Assembly (NCBI RefSeq): GCF_023656565.1
Contig: NZ_JAMOKG010000004.1
Span: 310,001 to 374,000, forward strand
DNA: 64,000 nt
Direction: 5' to 3'
From: Flavobacterium tyrosinilyticum
GTDB taxonomy: Bacteria; Bacteroidota; Bacteroidia; Flavobacteriales; Flavobacteriaceae
A program made the translations under genes and the position numbers. The first letter of the stretch is position 1. The number at the start of each line of letters is the position of its first letter. Positions 8,889 through 17,506 of this stretch are shown here, one piece after another. The notes below the pieces were generated by a model, which was not told where the DNA came from, ran no database searches, and worked only from the letters and a program-made list of their open reading frames with translations.

Positions 8889-10079
8889 TTAAATTGATAA
8901 AAAATGCTTATCAATAATAGATTGTACAGATTGATTTTGCCCTACTATTTCAACAAACTTATTCTTTGCATTATTACACATATGCAAATATTCAGAATTA
9001 TTTAAAGTTGACATTTTATTTATTGCGTTTGCCAATTCTTCGCCACTTCCATTTTTAAAAAACAATCCATTATTTAAATCAACTAATTCATCCATACCCA
9101 TAATAGCAGAAACAACTACTGGTTTCCCCACTGAAAATGATTCTAAAATAGGAAGCGCTGCATGAGGTTTTGAAAATGGAGAGATTAAAGATATAGAATT
9201 AGCATAGTAATCAAATATATTATCAACTAACCCAATTTTAATAATATGTTTAGACTTATTCAAACTCTTAATTAATGAATTAATTCTCCACATATAGGGA
9301 TCAAAAAATAAAATAAATCTTTTTAGCTTGTTATCTGGAAATCTGAAATCCCCTCCTAAGAAATAAATCCTAACATTTTCATTTAAAAAAGGTAAAGCTT
9401 GAACAAATTGCTCAAAACCTTTTATTCGTTGCATTCCTCCCATATACAAGAAATGTTTAAAATTTTGATTTTGATTTACTTCATGCGAAGTGCTTCTGCC
9501 CTTAACTACTACTGGATCATATACAATATTAGTTTTGTCTTCTAAACCAACTCTTAAAGCATTATCTCTAGATATTGCAATAATTTGATCACAATATTTA
9601 TTTATGCCACTTTTTATTATACTTTTTCTAATTCCAAAAACACCTCTAGCAAGGGGCTCTCTAATATGAATAAAAGTTTCTTTTTTATTCTTTTTTGCTG
9701 CCAGCGCCCAATCAGATATAAAAGTAGAATTCAGATAAATTATATCAGATTCTATGTTTAAGTTTGATAATTCTTTTTTGGCGAATATATATTTACTTAA
9801 AAAAAAACTAATTATATTTTTTAAATTCCTAGAAAAATCAATTATATCAAAATAAGATGCTTCGCTATGAACAAAGATTCCATAAAATTTTGAATAAAAT
9901 CTTGACTTTGCAATAGTTACTGTGACACCTAATTTCTCGATATATTGAACTGCTTCACTATCAAAGACGCATAAAACTTGAACCTTATTTTTAAATTTAA
10001 GTTCTTCAATAAGTCCTAACAAAGCAATTAGACCTCCCCCAACACCCCTTCCGTGGTGAATTATAAGAATATTTTTCAA
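8889..10079 (-). CDS. Glycosyltransferase family 4
   Basis: The 396-residue protein opens with IIHHGRGVGGGLIALLGLIE, a GT-B N-terminus. The C-terminal donor half contains FLYMGGMQRIKGFEQFVQAL and the acidic ISPFSKPHAALPILESFSVG motif typical of retaining GT4 enzymes. It should act on the cytoplasmic face of the inner membrane in repeat-unit assembly. It follows a GT2 gene after only 1 bp, which supports co-translation, and is followed by a 147-bp gap before the polymerase gene. The sugar donor is unknown. Confidence 0.9.
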   Translation of the reverse strand: MKNILIIHHGRGVGGGLIALLGLIEELKFKNKVQVLCVFDSEAVQYIEKLGVTVTIAKSRFYSKFYGIFVHSEASYFDIIDFSRNLKNIISFFLSKYIFAKKELSNLNIESDIIYLNSTFISDWALAAKKNKKETFIHIREPLARGVFGIRKSIIKSGINKYCDQIIAISRDNALRVGLEDKTNIVYDPVVVKGRSTSHEVNQNQNFKHFLYMGGMQRIKGFEQFVQALPFLNENVRIYFLGGDFRFPDNKLKRFILFFDPYMWRINSLIKSLNKSKHIIKIGLVDNIFDYYANSISLISPFSKPHAALPILESFSVGKPVVVSAIMGMDELVDLNNGLFFKNGSGEELANAINKMSTLNNSEYLHMCNNAKNKFVEIVGQNQSVQSIIDKHFLSI

Positions 10080-10080
10080 A

Positions 10081-10836
10081 CTAGTTTTTAAAAAAATTTA
10101 AGATAGTAGCTCTATTAAATGGAAGCAGCATTTTAACAAATTTATAATTAAACCAAACTTTATTCTTAAATCCTTTATGGGAATTAGATAAAATTAAAAA
10201 TCGTTCTTTAATATATTTTTTACTAGTTCCAGAAGAAATTCCACCATATTCAAATATTGAGATGGCACTTTTTATGTAATGAAAATTATAGCCTTTGATA
10301 AATAAATTTAAAAACAAATTATAATCTGAAGATATTTTATAATTTAAAGAAAAAGGATATTTAACCAATATTTCTCTTCTTACAAAAGAACTTTGATGAC
10401 AAAAATTAAGAGAATAGTTCAACTGATATATCTCTCTTGCTTTATCAAGACTTAAAACTCCATTTTTTTTTATAAAAACATCACCATAAATGACATCATG
10501 ATTTTTATCTACCAGGGCCTCATTTAACAACTTAGAAATGTTATTTGCAAACAAATCTCCGGCATTCATAAAATTAACCCATTCACCTTTTGCTAATAGA
10601 ACTCCTTTGTTCATTGCATCATAAATGCCTTTATCTGGTTCTGATAACCAAAGAGTGATTTTGTCTTCGTATTTTTTAATAATCTCCAATGTTCCATCTT
10701 TACTACCTCCATCAATTATGATGTATTCGTAATTATCAAAGTCCTGATTAATTACACTCAGTATTGTTTCTTCTATAGTATTAACCACATTATATGAAAC
10801 TGTTATGATAGAAATAAGAGGTAATTGTGTATTCAT
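10081..10836 (-). CDS. Glycosyltransferase family 2
   Basis: The 251-residue protein has SIITVSYNVVNTIEETILSV at the N-terminus, IDGGSKDGT near residues 39-47 and MNAGDLF as the variant of the metal-binding motif. This matches the WcaE/WbbD-like subgroup of GT2, in which NAGD replaces the DxD motif. It lies between Gmd (22 bp away) and a GT4 gene (1 bp away). A run of nine A residues occurs in the coding strand near 10463, but the frame is intact. Donor specificity cannot be stated. Confidence 0.9.
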   Translation of the reverse strand: MNTQLPLISIITVSYNVVNTIEETILSVINQDFDNYEYIIIDGGSKDGTLEIIKKYEDKITLWLSEPDKGIYDAMNKGVLLAKGEWVNFMNAGDLFANNISKLLNEALVDKNHDVIYGDVFIKKNGVLSLDKAREIYQLNYSLNFCHQSSFVRREILVKYPFSLNYKISSDYNLFLNLFIKGYNFHYIKSAISIFEYGGISSGTSKKYIKERFLILSNSHKGFKNKVWFNYKFVKMLLPFNRATILNFFKN

Positions 10837-10858
10837 TTTTGTTTACAAATAATAAAAC

Positions 10859-11854
10859 TTACGCATTAACAACTTCTTTTCGATCTAGAAAATCTAGCTC
10901 TTCTTTTATTAAAAGATCTAAAACCTGATAAAAATCGAGATCATACTGCCAACCCAATTTTGTTTTTGCAGGCGTGTTGTCCCCATAAATATCTTCTATG
11001 TCAGTTGGTCTCATAAAATCGTTATCAATTACTAATTTATTTATTGAAACATCAAGTTTCTTAAAGACATACTCAATAATAGATCGCAACGTTATGCTTT
11101 TTCCTGAACAAATAATAAAATCATCTGCCTTTTCAGCTTGTAACATTAACCACATTGCTTCTACATAACTTGGTGAATATCCAAAATCTCTTTTAATATC
11201 AATACTACCGACCTTCAAAACCCAATTAGCATTATTCTTGTTTCTAACCGTTTCTTGCAAAACTTTTTTAACAAAAAAACCATTAGACCTCAGAAAAGAT
11301 TCATGATTAAATAAGACACCATTACAAGCATATACCCCATAAGACTCTCTATAATTAACTACTATCCAATGTGCTGATGCTTTTGAAATAGCATACGGAC
11401 TCAATGGATGCATCGGAGTATTTACGGTAACAGGTAAGTTTGTTACTTTTCCATACATTTCACTACTCGATGCTTGATAAAATCTAACATCCGGTTTAAT
11501 TATACGAATGGCTTCTAACAAATTTAGTACCGAAACAATATTGAAATTTATTGTACCTATAGGTTGTGTAAATGACAATCCAACAGAACTCTGTGCCGCC
11601 AAATTATAAATTTCATCGGGTTTGTATTTATTAATCATGTTGATTATACTTGATATATCAAGTAAATCACATTCCTCCATAATTATATCACTATCAACAC
11701 CAAGTCTTTTAAGTTTACTTAAATTATCTTCATGATGACTTCTTGTTACTCCAATGATTTTATAACTTTTGCTCAATAATAATTTAGAGAGATAAGCCCC
11801 ATCCTGTCCGCTAATCCCTGTAATAAGAGCCGTTTTTGTGTATATTTTCCCCAT
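10859..11854 (-). CDS. gmd: GDP-mannose 4,6-dehydratase
   Basis: The 331-residue SDR enzyme has ALITGISGQDGAYLSKLLL at its start, the Gmd-specific sequence LFNHESFLR, ASSSEMYG and YAISKASAHW with the catalytic Tyr and Lys. It converts GDP-D-mannose to GDP-4-keto-6-deoxy-D-mannose, using GDP-mannose that ManC (25303-26310) can provide. The partner that would finish the sugar (Fcl for L-fucose, Rmd for D-rhamnose, Per for perosamine) is not in this window. It is slightly shorter than usual Gmd proteins but looks complete. It follows a GT4 gene after 8 bp. Confidence 0.92.
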   Translation of the reverse strand: MGKIYTKTALITGISGQDGAYLSKLLLSKSYKIIGVTRSHHEDNLSKLKRLGVDSDIIMEECDLLDISSIINMINKYKPDEIYNLAAQSSVGLSFTQPIGTINFNIVSVLNLLEAIRIIKPDVRFYQASSSEMYGKVTNLPVTVNTPMHPLSPYAISKASAHWIVVNYRESYGVYACNGVLFNHESFLRSNGFFVKKVLQETVRNKNNANWVLKVGSIDIKRDFGYSPSYVEAMWLMLQAEKADDFIICSGKSITLRSIIEYVFKKLDVSINKLVIDNDFMRPTDIEDIYGDNTPAKTKLGWQYDLDFYQVLDLLIKEELDFLDRKEVVNA

Positions 11855-11862
11855 TATATTCC

Positions 11863-12966
11863 TTATATCACTGATTTATAAACTTCTAAAGTCTCTAAGA
11901 AGGTGGCATCCCAGGAAAATTGTTTCAATCTTTCAAAACCTTTTTCACTCAAATTTTGTCTTAAAACCTGATTATTAATCAATTCATGTGCAGATTTTCT
12001 CAAAGATTCTGCATTACGCGGGTCAAAATAAAGTGCAGCCTCACCTCCTACTTCAGGCAACGAACCTCCACTACTCAAAAGTGCTGGACAACCACAAGCA
12101 AATGATTCTAATACTGGAATTCCAAATCCTTCGTATAAACTTGGGAAACAAAAAAATAAGGCATGGGCATAATAATTGGCCAATACATCATCATTAATTA
12201 TTTTTCTTAAAACAACACGATTTTCTAAATTCAAGGTTTGTATTAAAACTACTTCTTGTGGAGAAAAATCACCACCACCTGCACAAATCAATTTCAAATT
12301 AGTATCAATTAATAACTGAGCTATAGCTGAAATAAAAAAATTAAAATTTTTATAATTTTCTCTGTTACCTACAAACAAAATATAATCTTCTTCAATCAAA
12401 GGCTTATTTTCAACATCAAAATTCTGAAGCGAATTTCCCAAATAGACAACATCTATTTTTGAAGGATCAACATCAAAAAATTCAATAATATCCTTTTTTG
12501 TTGTTTCAGATATTGCAATTACTTTACTCGAATTTTCTAACAAACGTCTCTTATTGTCAAAAATCTTAATATCTGATTTAAAACTTTCATATTGATTTGA
12601 AAATTTCTCGTGTATCATGTCATAAAAAGTAACCACAAAAGGCTTCCCTTTTAATCTATCAAGAAAATAATCATCATAATAAGTGGGGTGAAACAGATCA
12701 AAATTTCCTTTCTGAACTTCTCTTATCGATTTCCTTGTATTAAGATAATTTGTTATTCTTTTCTTTCCCTTAAAATGAGAATCAGGCAAAAACCTATTCA
12801 GTTTAGGGTTAAATCGTTTGTTATAATAAGCATTATCAGTAAAAAGAGTTGCTACCTCACAACTATTTTCTATTTCATCAAATCTTTTAATCAATTCAAA
12901 AAAATATCTGGAAATACCTCCATATTTTTGCTGAGTGAATATCTGTTCGTCGAATAGTATCTTCAT
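11863..12966 (-). CDS. Glycosyltransferase family 4
   Basis: The 367-residue protein has GT-B architecture. The N-terminus includes QQKYGGISRYFFELIKRF, the donor half has ILFVGNRENYKNFNFFISA, and the signature FPSLYEGFGIPVLESFACG lies near residues 274-292, with the two glutamates of retaining GT4 enzymes. This subgroup includes mannosyltransferases of O-antigen clusters, so a mannose or 6-deoxymannose derivative is a reasonable donor, but that is inference. Its start overlaps the upstream acyltransferase stop by 4 bp. Confidence 0.92.
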   Translation of the reverse strand: MKILFDEQIFTQQKYGGISRYFFELIKRFDEIENSCEVATLFTDNAYYNKRFNPKLNRFLPDSHFKGKKRITNYLNTRKSIREVQKGNFDLFHPTYYDDYFLDRLKGKPFVVTFYDMIHEKFSNQYESFKSDIKIFDNKRRLLENSSKVIAISETTKKDIIEFFDVDPSKIDVVYLGNSLQNFDVENKPLIEEDYILFVGNRENYKNFNFFISAIAQLLIDTNLKLICAGGGDFSPQEVVLIQTLNLENRVVLRKIINDDVLANYYAHALFFCFPSLYEGFGIPVLESFACGCPALLSSGGSLPEVGGEAALYFDPRNAESLRKSAHELINNQVLRQNLSEKGFERLKQFSWDATFLETLEVYKSVI

Positions 12967-13589
12967 TTTTTCCTTAAACTTTCTGGTAATATTTTTATAA
13001 CTTTTGCAGGATTACCTCCTACGACTGTCCAATCTGGCACATCTTTAGATACAACGCTTCCCGCTCCAACTATAGCTCCCTCACCAATGGTAACACCTTT
13101 CAAAATAATGCAATTCATACCTATCCAAGCGTTAGCTTTTATTAAAATTGGTTTTGATTGAACAACATCCCAATTTTTATTGGTAATAAAATTTTGACCT
13201 AGTCTATAATCACTCAACTGCTGAATAATGTCATTCTCTCTGTCTTTATAATCTAAAGAATGTGAATTATGATCATATACATAACTTCCCCAAGCTATAA
13301 ACACATTGTCTTCAATTACAATCTTATTCCTACATATAAGATTACTCCCTCCTATAAAAGTATTATTACCAATTATTACTTCCCCTTTTTCAGATTCGAA
13401 AGTAATTTGACAATTTAAAATTGTATCATTTCCAACCGAAAGATAGATTTTCTCTTTCAAAGGATTATTTAAATTAATTCTAAAAGCATCTAAAAGATGA
13501 GAGCTTCCAATTTTAATATAATCTTTAAAAGAATTATACCTCGATTTCGATTGGTATTTCCTTCTAATATTCAACAAAAACTCAATCAT
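12963..13589 (-). CDS. Left-handed beta-helix (hexapeptide) acyltransferase
   Basis: The 208-residue protein shows hexapeptide repeats such as GEVIIGNNTFIGGSNLIC and ANAWIGMNCIILKGVTIGEG. It has a conserved histidine in YDHNSHSLDY and ends GGNPAKVIK like WbbJ and CysE-related O-acetyltransferases. It would acetylate a sugar of the repeat unit with acetyl-CoA in the cytoplasm. It is the first intact gene after a 349-bp gap holding gene debris and overlaps the next gene by 4 bp. Confidence 0.9.
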   Translation of the reverse strand: MIEFLLNIRRKYQSKSRYNSFKDYIKIGSSHLLDAFRINLNNPLKEKIYLSVGNDTILNCQITFESEKGEVIIGNNTFIGGSNLICRNKIVIEDNVFIAWGSYVYDHNSHSLDYKDRENDIIQQLSDYRLGQNFITNKNWDVVQSKPILIKANAWIGMNCIILKGVTIGEGAIVGAGSVVSKDVPDWTVVGGNPAKVIKILPESLRKK

Positions 13590-13601
13590 AATTTATTTAA
13601 A

Positions 13602-13863
13602 TTATTTAATACAATTATTAGATTTATACAAAACATAAAACATTTTTAGAATTATTAAAATAGCCAATACTAAGCGAGCAGAGTCAATTCCAATATTCAA
13701 ATAAAGAAACTTTGCTAAAGCAATTATAATAAAACTTCAATATCTTACCTGTCTTTCCAAATCTTCAAAATATCTATAAAAACAGCAGTAGAATAAGTAA
13801 AAAAATGAATACAAAACTAATACTTGCAAATAAACACAACTGATTTGAATTGACACCTATCAT
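13602..13863 (-). pseudogene. Remnant of a membrane-protein gene in the 349-bp gap
   Basis: Read on the minus strand, the segment starting at 13863 gives MIGVNSNQLCLFASISFVFI and a further hydrophobic run that ends in a stop. After a shift of frame at a T run it continues as YRYFEDLERQVRY, a TGA at 13737-13739, then hydrophobic segments FIIIALAKFLYLNIGIDSAR and LVLAILIILKMFYVLYK, ending at TAA 13602-13604. Two membrane-spanning stretches on each side of a charged loop suggest the C-terminal end of a polymerase, flippase or similar protein. The family cannot be named. Chance hydrophobic reading in AT-rich DNA remains possible. Confidence 0.45.
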
Positions 13864-13938
13864 ACTTTTTAACAATAGTTAATATAAAAAAAGAAAGCTA
13901 TAAAAATAGTTTATAAAAAAGAATAAACTGAAGTAAAC

Positions 13939-14796
13939 CTACCTTTTCCTTAGTAAAGAGAGAAGACGCTTACAACGGTATTTCAAAATTTTTAAAAACG
14001 GATTTTCTGGATTCCTCAAATTATTTTTCCCTTTTTTTAGATTTTGAATTGTACTTAAAGAAAACCAATTAGAATTAATTAATATATCATAAACATTCAA
14101 AACTATGTTTCTATTTCTAATTTGGTCTTGCATTCCCCATGTACTTTCAACATATAAATGCCTAACGCTCATAACTTGCGGAATATAATAATAATTTCCT
14201 TTTCTTAAATTCAATAAATGTAATGGCCAATCACCAATGGGTAAATTTACAAAGGCATCACTAAAAACTTCTTTGGGCACAGGGGTTCTAAAAACAATAG
14301 AGGCTGTAGGTGCTATATTGTTAATAGTCATATCTTGCAGACTAACTTCTCTTGCTCCCCCAATATTTAAATATAGCGAAGAAGCTTTAGTATAATCATT
14401 CCAATATCGTTCTTCAGAATTATGAAAACATCCCGTCAATTTAGGATTATTCTGCAAAACATCAACTTGTTTTTGCAATTTCAAAGAATCTGTCCAATAA
14501 TCATCGCCTTCGCAAATTGCAATATATTGGCCTTTAGACTGTTGTAAAGCCCAAACAAAATTGGACATCACCCCTTTGTTTTCTTTGTGAGAAGTGTATT
14601 TAATCCAATTCCCTCGCGGGTGCTGCTCCATTATTCGTTCAACGACGCTATTTGTCTTATCGGGAGAACAGTCATTCGCAATAATCAATTCTATATCAAA
14701 ATCGAATTCCTGCATTAAAACTCCTTCGATAGCCTGAGTAATATATTTTTCATGTCCATAAGTCATCATTACTACAGAAACCATGGGATTATTCAT
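13939..14796 (-). CDS. Glycosyltransferase family 2 with a dinucleotide repeat before its start codon
   Basis: The 285-residue protein has MVSVVMMTYGHEKYITQAIE, IANDCSPD and the metal-binding EGDDYW near residue 96. It also has HNSEERYW and a basic C-terminus ending KRLLSLLRKR, features of the GT2 subgroup often labelled WcaA-like. A perfect (AC)7 tract directly precedes the ATG, and a good promoter lies about 90 bp upstream, so the gene seems to be transcribed on its own. Its position next to gene debris and between gaps suggests it joined the locus separately. Donor sugar is unknown. Confidence 0.92.
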   Translation of the reverse strand: MNNPMVSVVMMTYGHEKYITQAIEGVLMQEFDFDIELIIANDCSPDKTNSVVERIMEQHPRGNWIKYTSHKENKGVMSNFVWALQQSKGQYIAICEGDDYWTDSLKLQKQVDVLQNNPKLTGCFHNSEERYWNDYTKASSLYLNIGGAREVSLQDMTINNIAPTASIVFRTPVPKEVFSDAFVNLPIGDWPLHLLNLRKGNYYYIPQVMSVRHLYVESTWGMQDQIRNRNIVLNVYDILINSNWFSLSTIQNLKKGKNNLRNPENPFLKILKYRCKRLLSLLRKR

Positions 14797-14810
14797 GTGT
14801 GTGTGTGTGT
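14797..14810. repeat. (GT)7 microsatellite abutting a start codon
   Basis: Seven perfect GT units lie immediately upstream (minus-strand sense) of the glycosyltransferase ATG at 14796, reading (AC)7-ATG in the transcript. It is the only dinucleotide tract of this length I noticed in a gene-start position in the window. Slippage here would change the spacing and composition of the translation-initiation region without touching the protein. Confidence 0.95.
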
Positions 14811-14887
14811 TTTAAATTCGATTTTTTTTTAATAATTTTTACGGTTGCGCTCTGAGCACACAAATCAGTTTTGTCAGAAATTATCAG

Positions 14888-14917
14888 CAAACATACTACC
14901 TCTAAAGCTTGGGCAAA
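14888..14917 (-). promoter_or_regulatory. Promoter of the GT2 gene at 13939-14796
   Basis: On the minus strand TTTG (14917-14914) is followed after 18 nt by TATGTTTG (14895-14888). This fits the Bacteroidota sigma-A pattern TTG-N17..23-TANNTTTG. Transcription should start near 14881, leaving a leader of about 85 nt that contains a small GC-rich hairpin (14846-14860) and ends in the (AC)7 tract. Confidence 0.65.
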
Positions 14918-15079
14918 TTTTCGAAATAACAATTTACTAATCCACTAATTTAATAATAAGTACCCTTATTAGAAATGCCATTTTTGAAAAACTAACAATT
15001 AAACAGACATAACTTAATTTAGCTCAAAAGCGCGCAATTATTTTCCTGATAAGTAGAGCATCTCGAATAGTGCAGTTTT

Positions 15080-15727
15080 CTAAGTATTCTGGTTATATCT
15101 TTTTTTCTGCAAATAATAATTTATACATTCTTCAGGGAATTTTTTTATTTTCATTTCATTAATAACCAAATCGACATCGTATATCAACTTTTTCATTTCA
15201 ATATGTCCATTGGAATTATCGTATACCAAATAATTTATTAAATTAATAAATTTTCGATTTTGCCCTACACTGCCAGAATTGTAAAGCGTAAAATTATTAT
15301 TTTCATATTTAAACTGATGATGGGAATGACCGATTATATAATTATTATCCAAAATTATTTCGGTATCTGGATATATATATTTGTCAAATATTGTATGTTG
15401 ACAAATATAGTTTCCTACTCTACAATCTTTGATGTATTTTTTTATAGCATCAAATTGCATGAAATCATCAAAATTTTGGCAAAAAAATTGTTGGACCAAA
15501 CTGTTTTCACCCGGGTAGAAGCCATTAATAAATGCTTCCTCATGATTTCCAATTAATAGTGTAGCATTAGATAGTGAAGCTGCTAAATCAACACACTCAT
15601 TACTCCAGGGAGCATAATTTACTAAATCCCCCAAACAAATAAATTCTTCACAATCGGCTTCAGTTTTTAACATTTTTTCAAATGCTGGAAGATTACCATG
15701 CACATCACTAAATATTAATGTTTTCAT
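15080..15727 (-). CDS. Calcineurin-like metallophosphoesterase
   Basis: The 215-residue protein has the full set of metal-binding motifs: Asp8-x-His10 in FSDVHG, GDLVN (33-37), GNHE (60-63), His111 and GHSHH (133-137). It is the small YfcE/MJ0936-like form without a membrane segment. Such enzymes hydrolyse phosphodiesters, phosphomonoesters or nucleotides with two metal ions. The start overlaps the upstream SDR gene by 20 bp, and the SDR gene overlaps the ATP-grasp gene by 4 bp, so all three are very likely made together. A role in sugar decoration or in releasing a phosphate from an intermediate is inference. Confidence 0.9.
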   Translation of the reverse strand: MKTLIFSDVHGNLPAFEKMLKTEADCEEFICLGDLVNYAPWSNECVDLAASLSNATLLIGNHEEAFINGFYPGENSLVQQFFCQNFDDFMQFDAIKKYIKDCRVGNYICQHTIFDKYIYPDTEIILDNNYIIGHSHHQFKYENNNFTLYNSGSVGQNRKFINLINYLVYDNSNGHIEMKKLIYDVDLVINEMKIKKFPEECINYYLQKKRYNQNT

Positions 15728-16499
15728 TGATCTCTAAGGCATATTTTTCGAATAATTCATCTATATTAAAATCTATTTCTCCCAACTCAGCTATTCCACT
15801 TTTTGAAAACTCAGAAAGGATTTTTGGCGTATCACTTTCAATATTGATGATTTCTATTTCTGGATTTAATTCAGCTAACTTATTTACAAAATATTTAAAA
15901 CTTGTTTCTCTACCTGAAACAATATTAATAATTTTGGGTAATGTTTTCAAGTTTGTTAATTTGTACAAATACTGAACTGCTATTTCTATTGGAATAAAAT
16001 CTCTTATTGCTTCTCCGTTATTATAAATTGTTATTTTTTTTTCAAAAAAACAATCATAAACAATTTTTGACAATCCATCTCTCCTAAAATCGCCATAAAA
16101 AATGGTAGAAAATCTTACATTTGATATATTTTCAATTGGGTACTTTAAACAAAAAAGTTCATTTAAATATTTAGAAAAAGCATAATTGCTCATTTCTTTA
16201 GAATTTAGATACTGATTTTCATCCTTCAAAAAACTCATTGAGCTTAAATTAATAAACTTTATTTTGGGTTTTATAGTACTTACAATTTCTAAAATACGCT
16301 TTGTAAGAATAAAATTAGCGTCCACAAACTCCGACAAGTCATTACTATTTATAAGTGCAGCATTATGAATAATAACATCTGCTACTTTAATTTTATTCGC
16401 TAAAGTATCATCATCCATACTTCTTGCAGAAATAATTTCACAATCATAATATTTTGCGAAAGTATTTGCGATTGCACCTGAACCTGTAAATAGTATCAT
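15708..16499 (-). CDS. Short NAD(P)-dependent epimerase/dehydratase-like SDR protein
   Basis: The 263-residue protein is shorter than usual extended SDR enzymes. It has a reduced nucleotide-binding motif, FTGSGAIA (residues 4-11), instead of GGxGxxG. It keeps SSMSF (86-90) and the catalytic YAFSK (Tyr106, Lys110). The remaining C-terminal part still contains RDFIP and NIVSGRETSFKYFV, which match the substrate domain of sugar-nucleotide reductases or epimerases. It overlaps genes on both sides (4 bp with ATP-grasp, 20 bp with the phosphoesterase). A 4-ketoreductase role is possible but not proven. Confidence 0.85.
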   Translation of the reverse strand: MILFTGSGAIANTFAKYYDCEIISARSMDDDTLANKIKVADVIIHNAALINSNDLSEFVDANFILTKRILEIVSTIKPKIKFINLSSMSFLKDENQYLNSKEMSNYAFSKYLNELFCLKYPIENISNVRFSTIFYGDFRRDGLSKIVYDCFFEKKITIYNNGEAIRDFIPIEIAVQYLYKLTNLKTLPKIINIVSGRETSFKYFVNKLAELNPEIEIINIESDTPKILSEFSKSGIAELGEIDFNIDELFEKYALEINENINI

Positions 16500-17500
16500 A
16501 ACCTGTTATAATTGCTTAAACCTAGATGAGTATCTTTTTCCAAATTCTCAACATCGTTATTGTCAACTACCAATTCTTTCCAATATCTAAGTACCGTCAA
16601 CTCTTTGATCTCATATTCTGGCTGTATATTTTTTAGCAAAAAATCAGCAATCATTTTCGGTTCATTAAAACCACAAAGTGTTCTAGATGCAGTAGTTCCC
16701 GAACATCTTGCATTAATTTCAAATACATATGGAATATTATCTCTCATTCTCAACTGAATATTACAAGCTCCAAATGGTTTAATTGCCTCAACAACATTTC
16801 TGACAGCTTTTTCAATAATAGGATTTATTACAGAAAAACATTTATGTGTATCACCATCTCGCAAAATTCTTCTCATTACAATCACACCTTTACAACTGCC
16901 ATCTAAATTCACAGTTCCACAAGTATATTCATCCCCTTCAATATATTCCATAACAATAAAATCAGATATATTATTTCCAATTTTACCACTTATTATTTCA
17001 AATTCAGCTTTATTTCTTGCTAAAAAAATATTTTTTGATCGAGCACCACCTACTTTTTGCTTTATAATTACTGGAAAACTTTCTTCTCTTGGAATAAAAT
17101 CTTTCATAGAAACAGTTAGAGGTACAACTACTCCTGCTTTTATTAGTTGATTGTATGTTTCCTGCTTATTATCTGAAATATCAACTACTTCTGGTCGACT
17201 TACTACAACAGTAGTTCCAATCTTAGCAAAAGCTTCTCTATTTAAAGATAACGGCATCAGCTCTGCATCCAAACCAGGAAATAACAATGAAATTTTTTCC
17301 TTTTTACAAATTTCTAATAATTCTTCTATATACTTCGGACTATTTGCATAGGGTATTAAATAAGAATTATTCGTCGCATATAATCCTGCTGCTAATAATT
17401 CCCCATCTAAGGCTATAACATTATATCCAGTTCCTTCTAAGGATTTAAGAATACTTTGTCCTACACCACCTCCTACTCCTGTTACTGCTATATTATACAT
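16496..17500 (-). CDS. ATP-grasp carboxylate-amine ligase-like protein
   Basis: The 334-residue protein has an N-terminal preATP-grasp fold starting NIAVTGVGGGVGQSILKSLE. The ATP-grasp core follows, with VIIKQKVGGARSKN as the ATP-lysine segment, VMEYIEGDEYT, and the metal-binding FEINARCSG near residues 263-271. It resembles the short carbamoyl-phosphate-synthase-like ligases found in many polysaccharide clusters. The family joins a carboxylate to an amine through an acyl-phosphate. With an aminotransferase gene 6 bp upstream, amide coupling of an amino acid to an amino sugar is an attractive inference, without direct proof. Confidence 0.88.
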   Translation of the reverse strand: MYNIAVTGVGGGVGQSILKSLEGTGYNVIALDGELLAAGLYATNNSYLIPYANSPKYIEELLEICKKEKISLLFPGLDAELMPLSLNREAFAKIGTTVVVSRPEVVDISDNKQETYNQLIKAGVVVPLTVSMKDFIPREESFPVIIKQKVGGARSKNIFLARNKAEFEIISGKIGNNISDFIVMEYIEGDEYTCGTVNLDGSCKGVIVMRRILRDGDTHKCFSVINPIIEKAVRNVVEAIKPFGACNIQLRMRDNIPYVFEINARCSGTTASRTLCGFNEPKMIADFLLKNIQPEYEIKELTVLRYWKELVVDNNDVENLEKDTHLGLSNYNRL

Positions 17501-17506
17501 ATTTTA

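Noticed and set aside
9788..9810. Runs of nine A or T inside glycosyltransferase and SDR genes (near 9798, 10463, 16035)
   Set aside because: Such runs are expected in DNA of this AT content, and all three genes are in frame, so there is no specific sign of phase variation.
14954..14971. TAATAAG/CTTATTA hairpin after the metallophosphoesterase gene
   Set aside because: The stem is only seven A/T-rich pairs without a T tract and is likely by chance.
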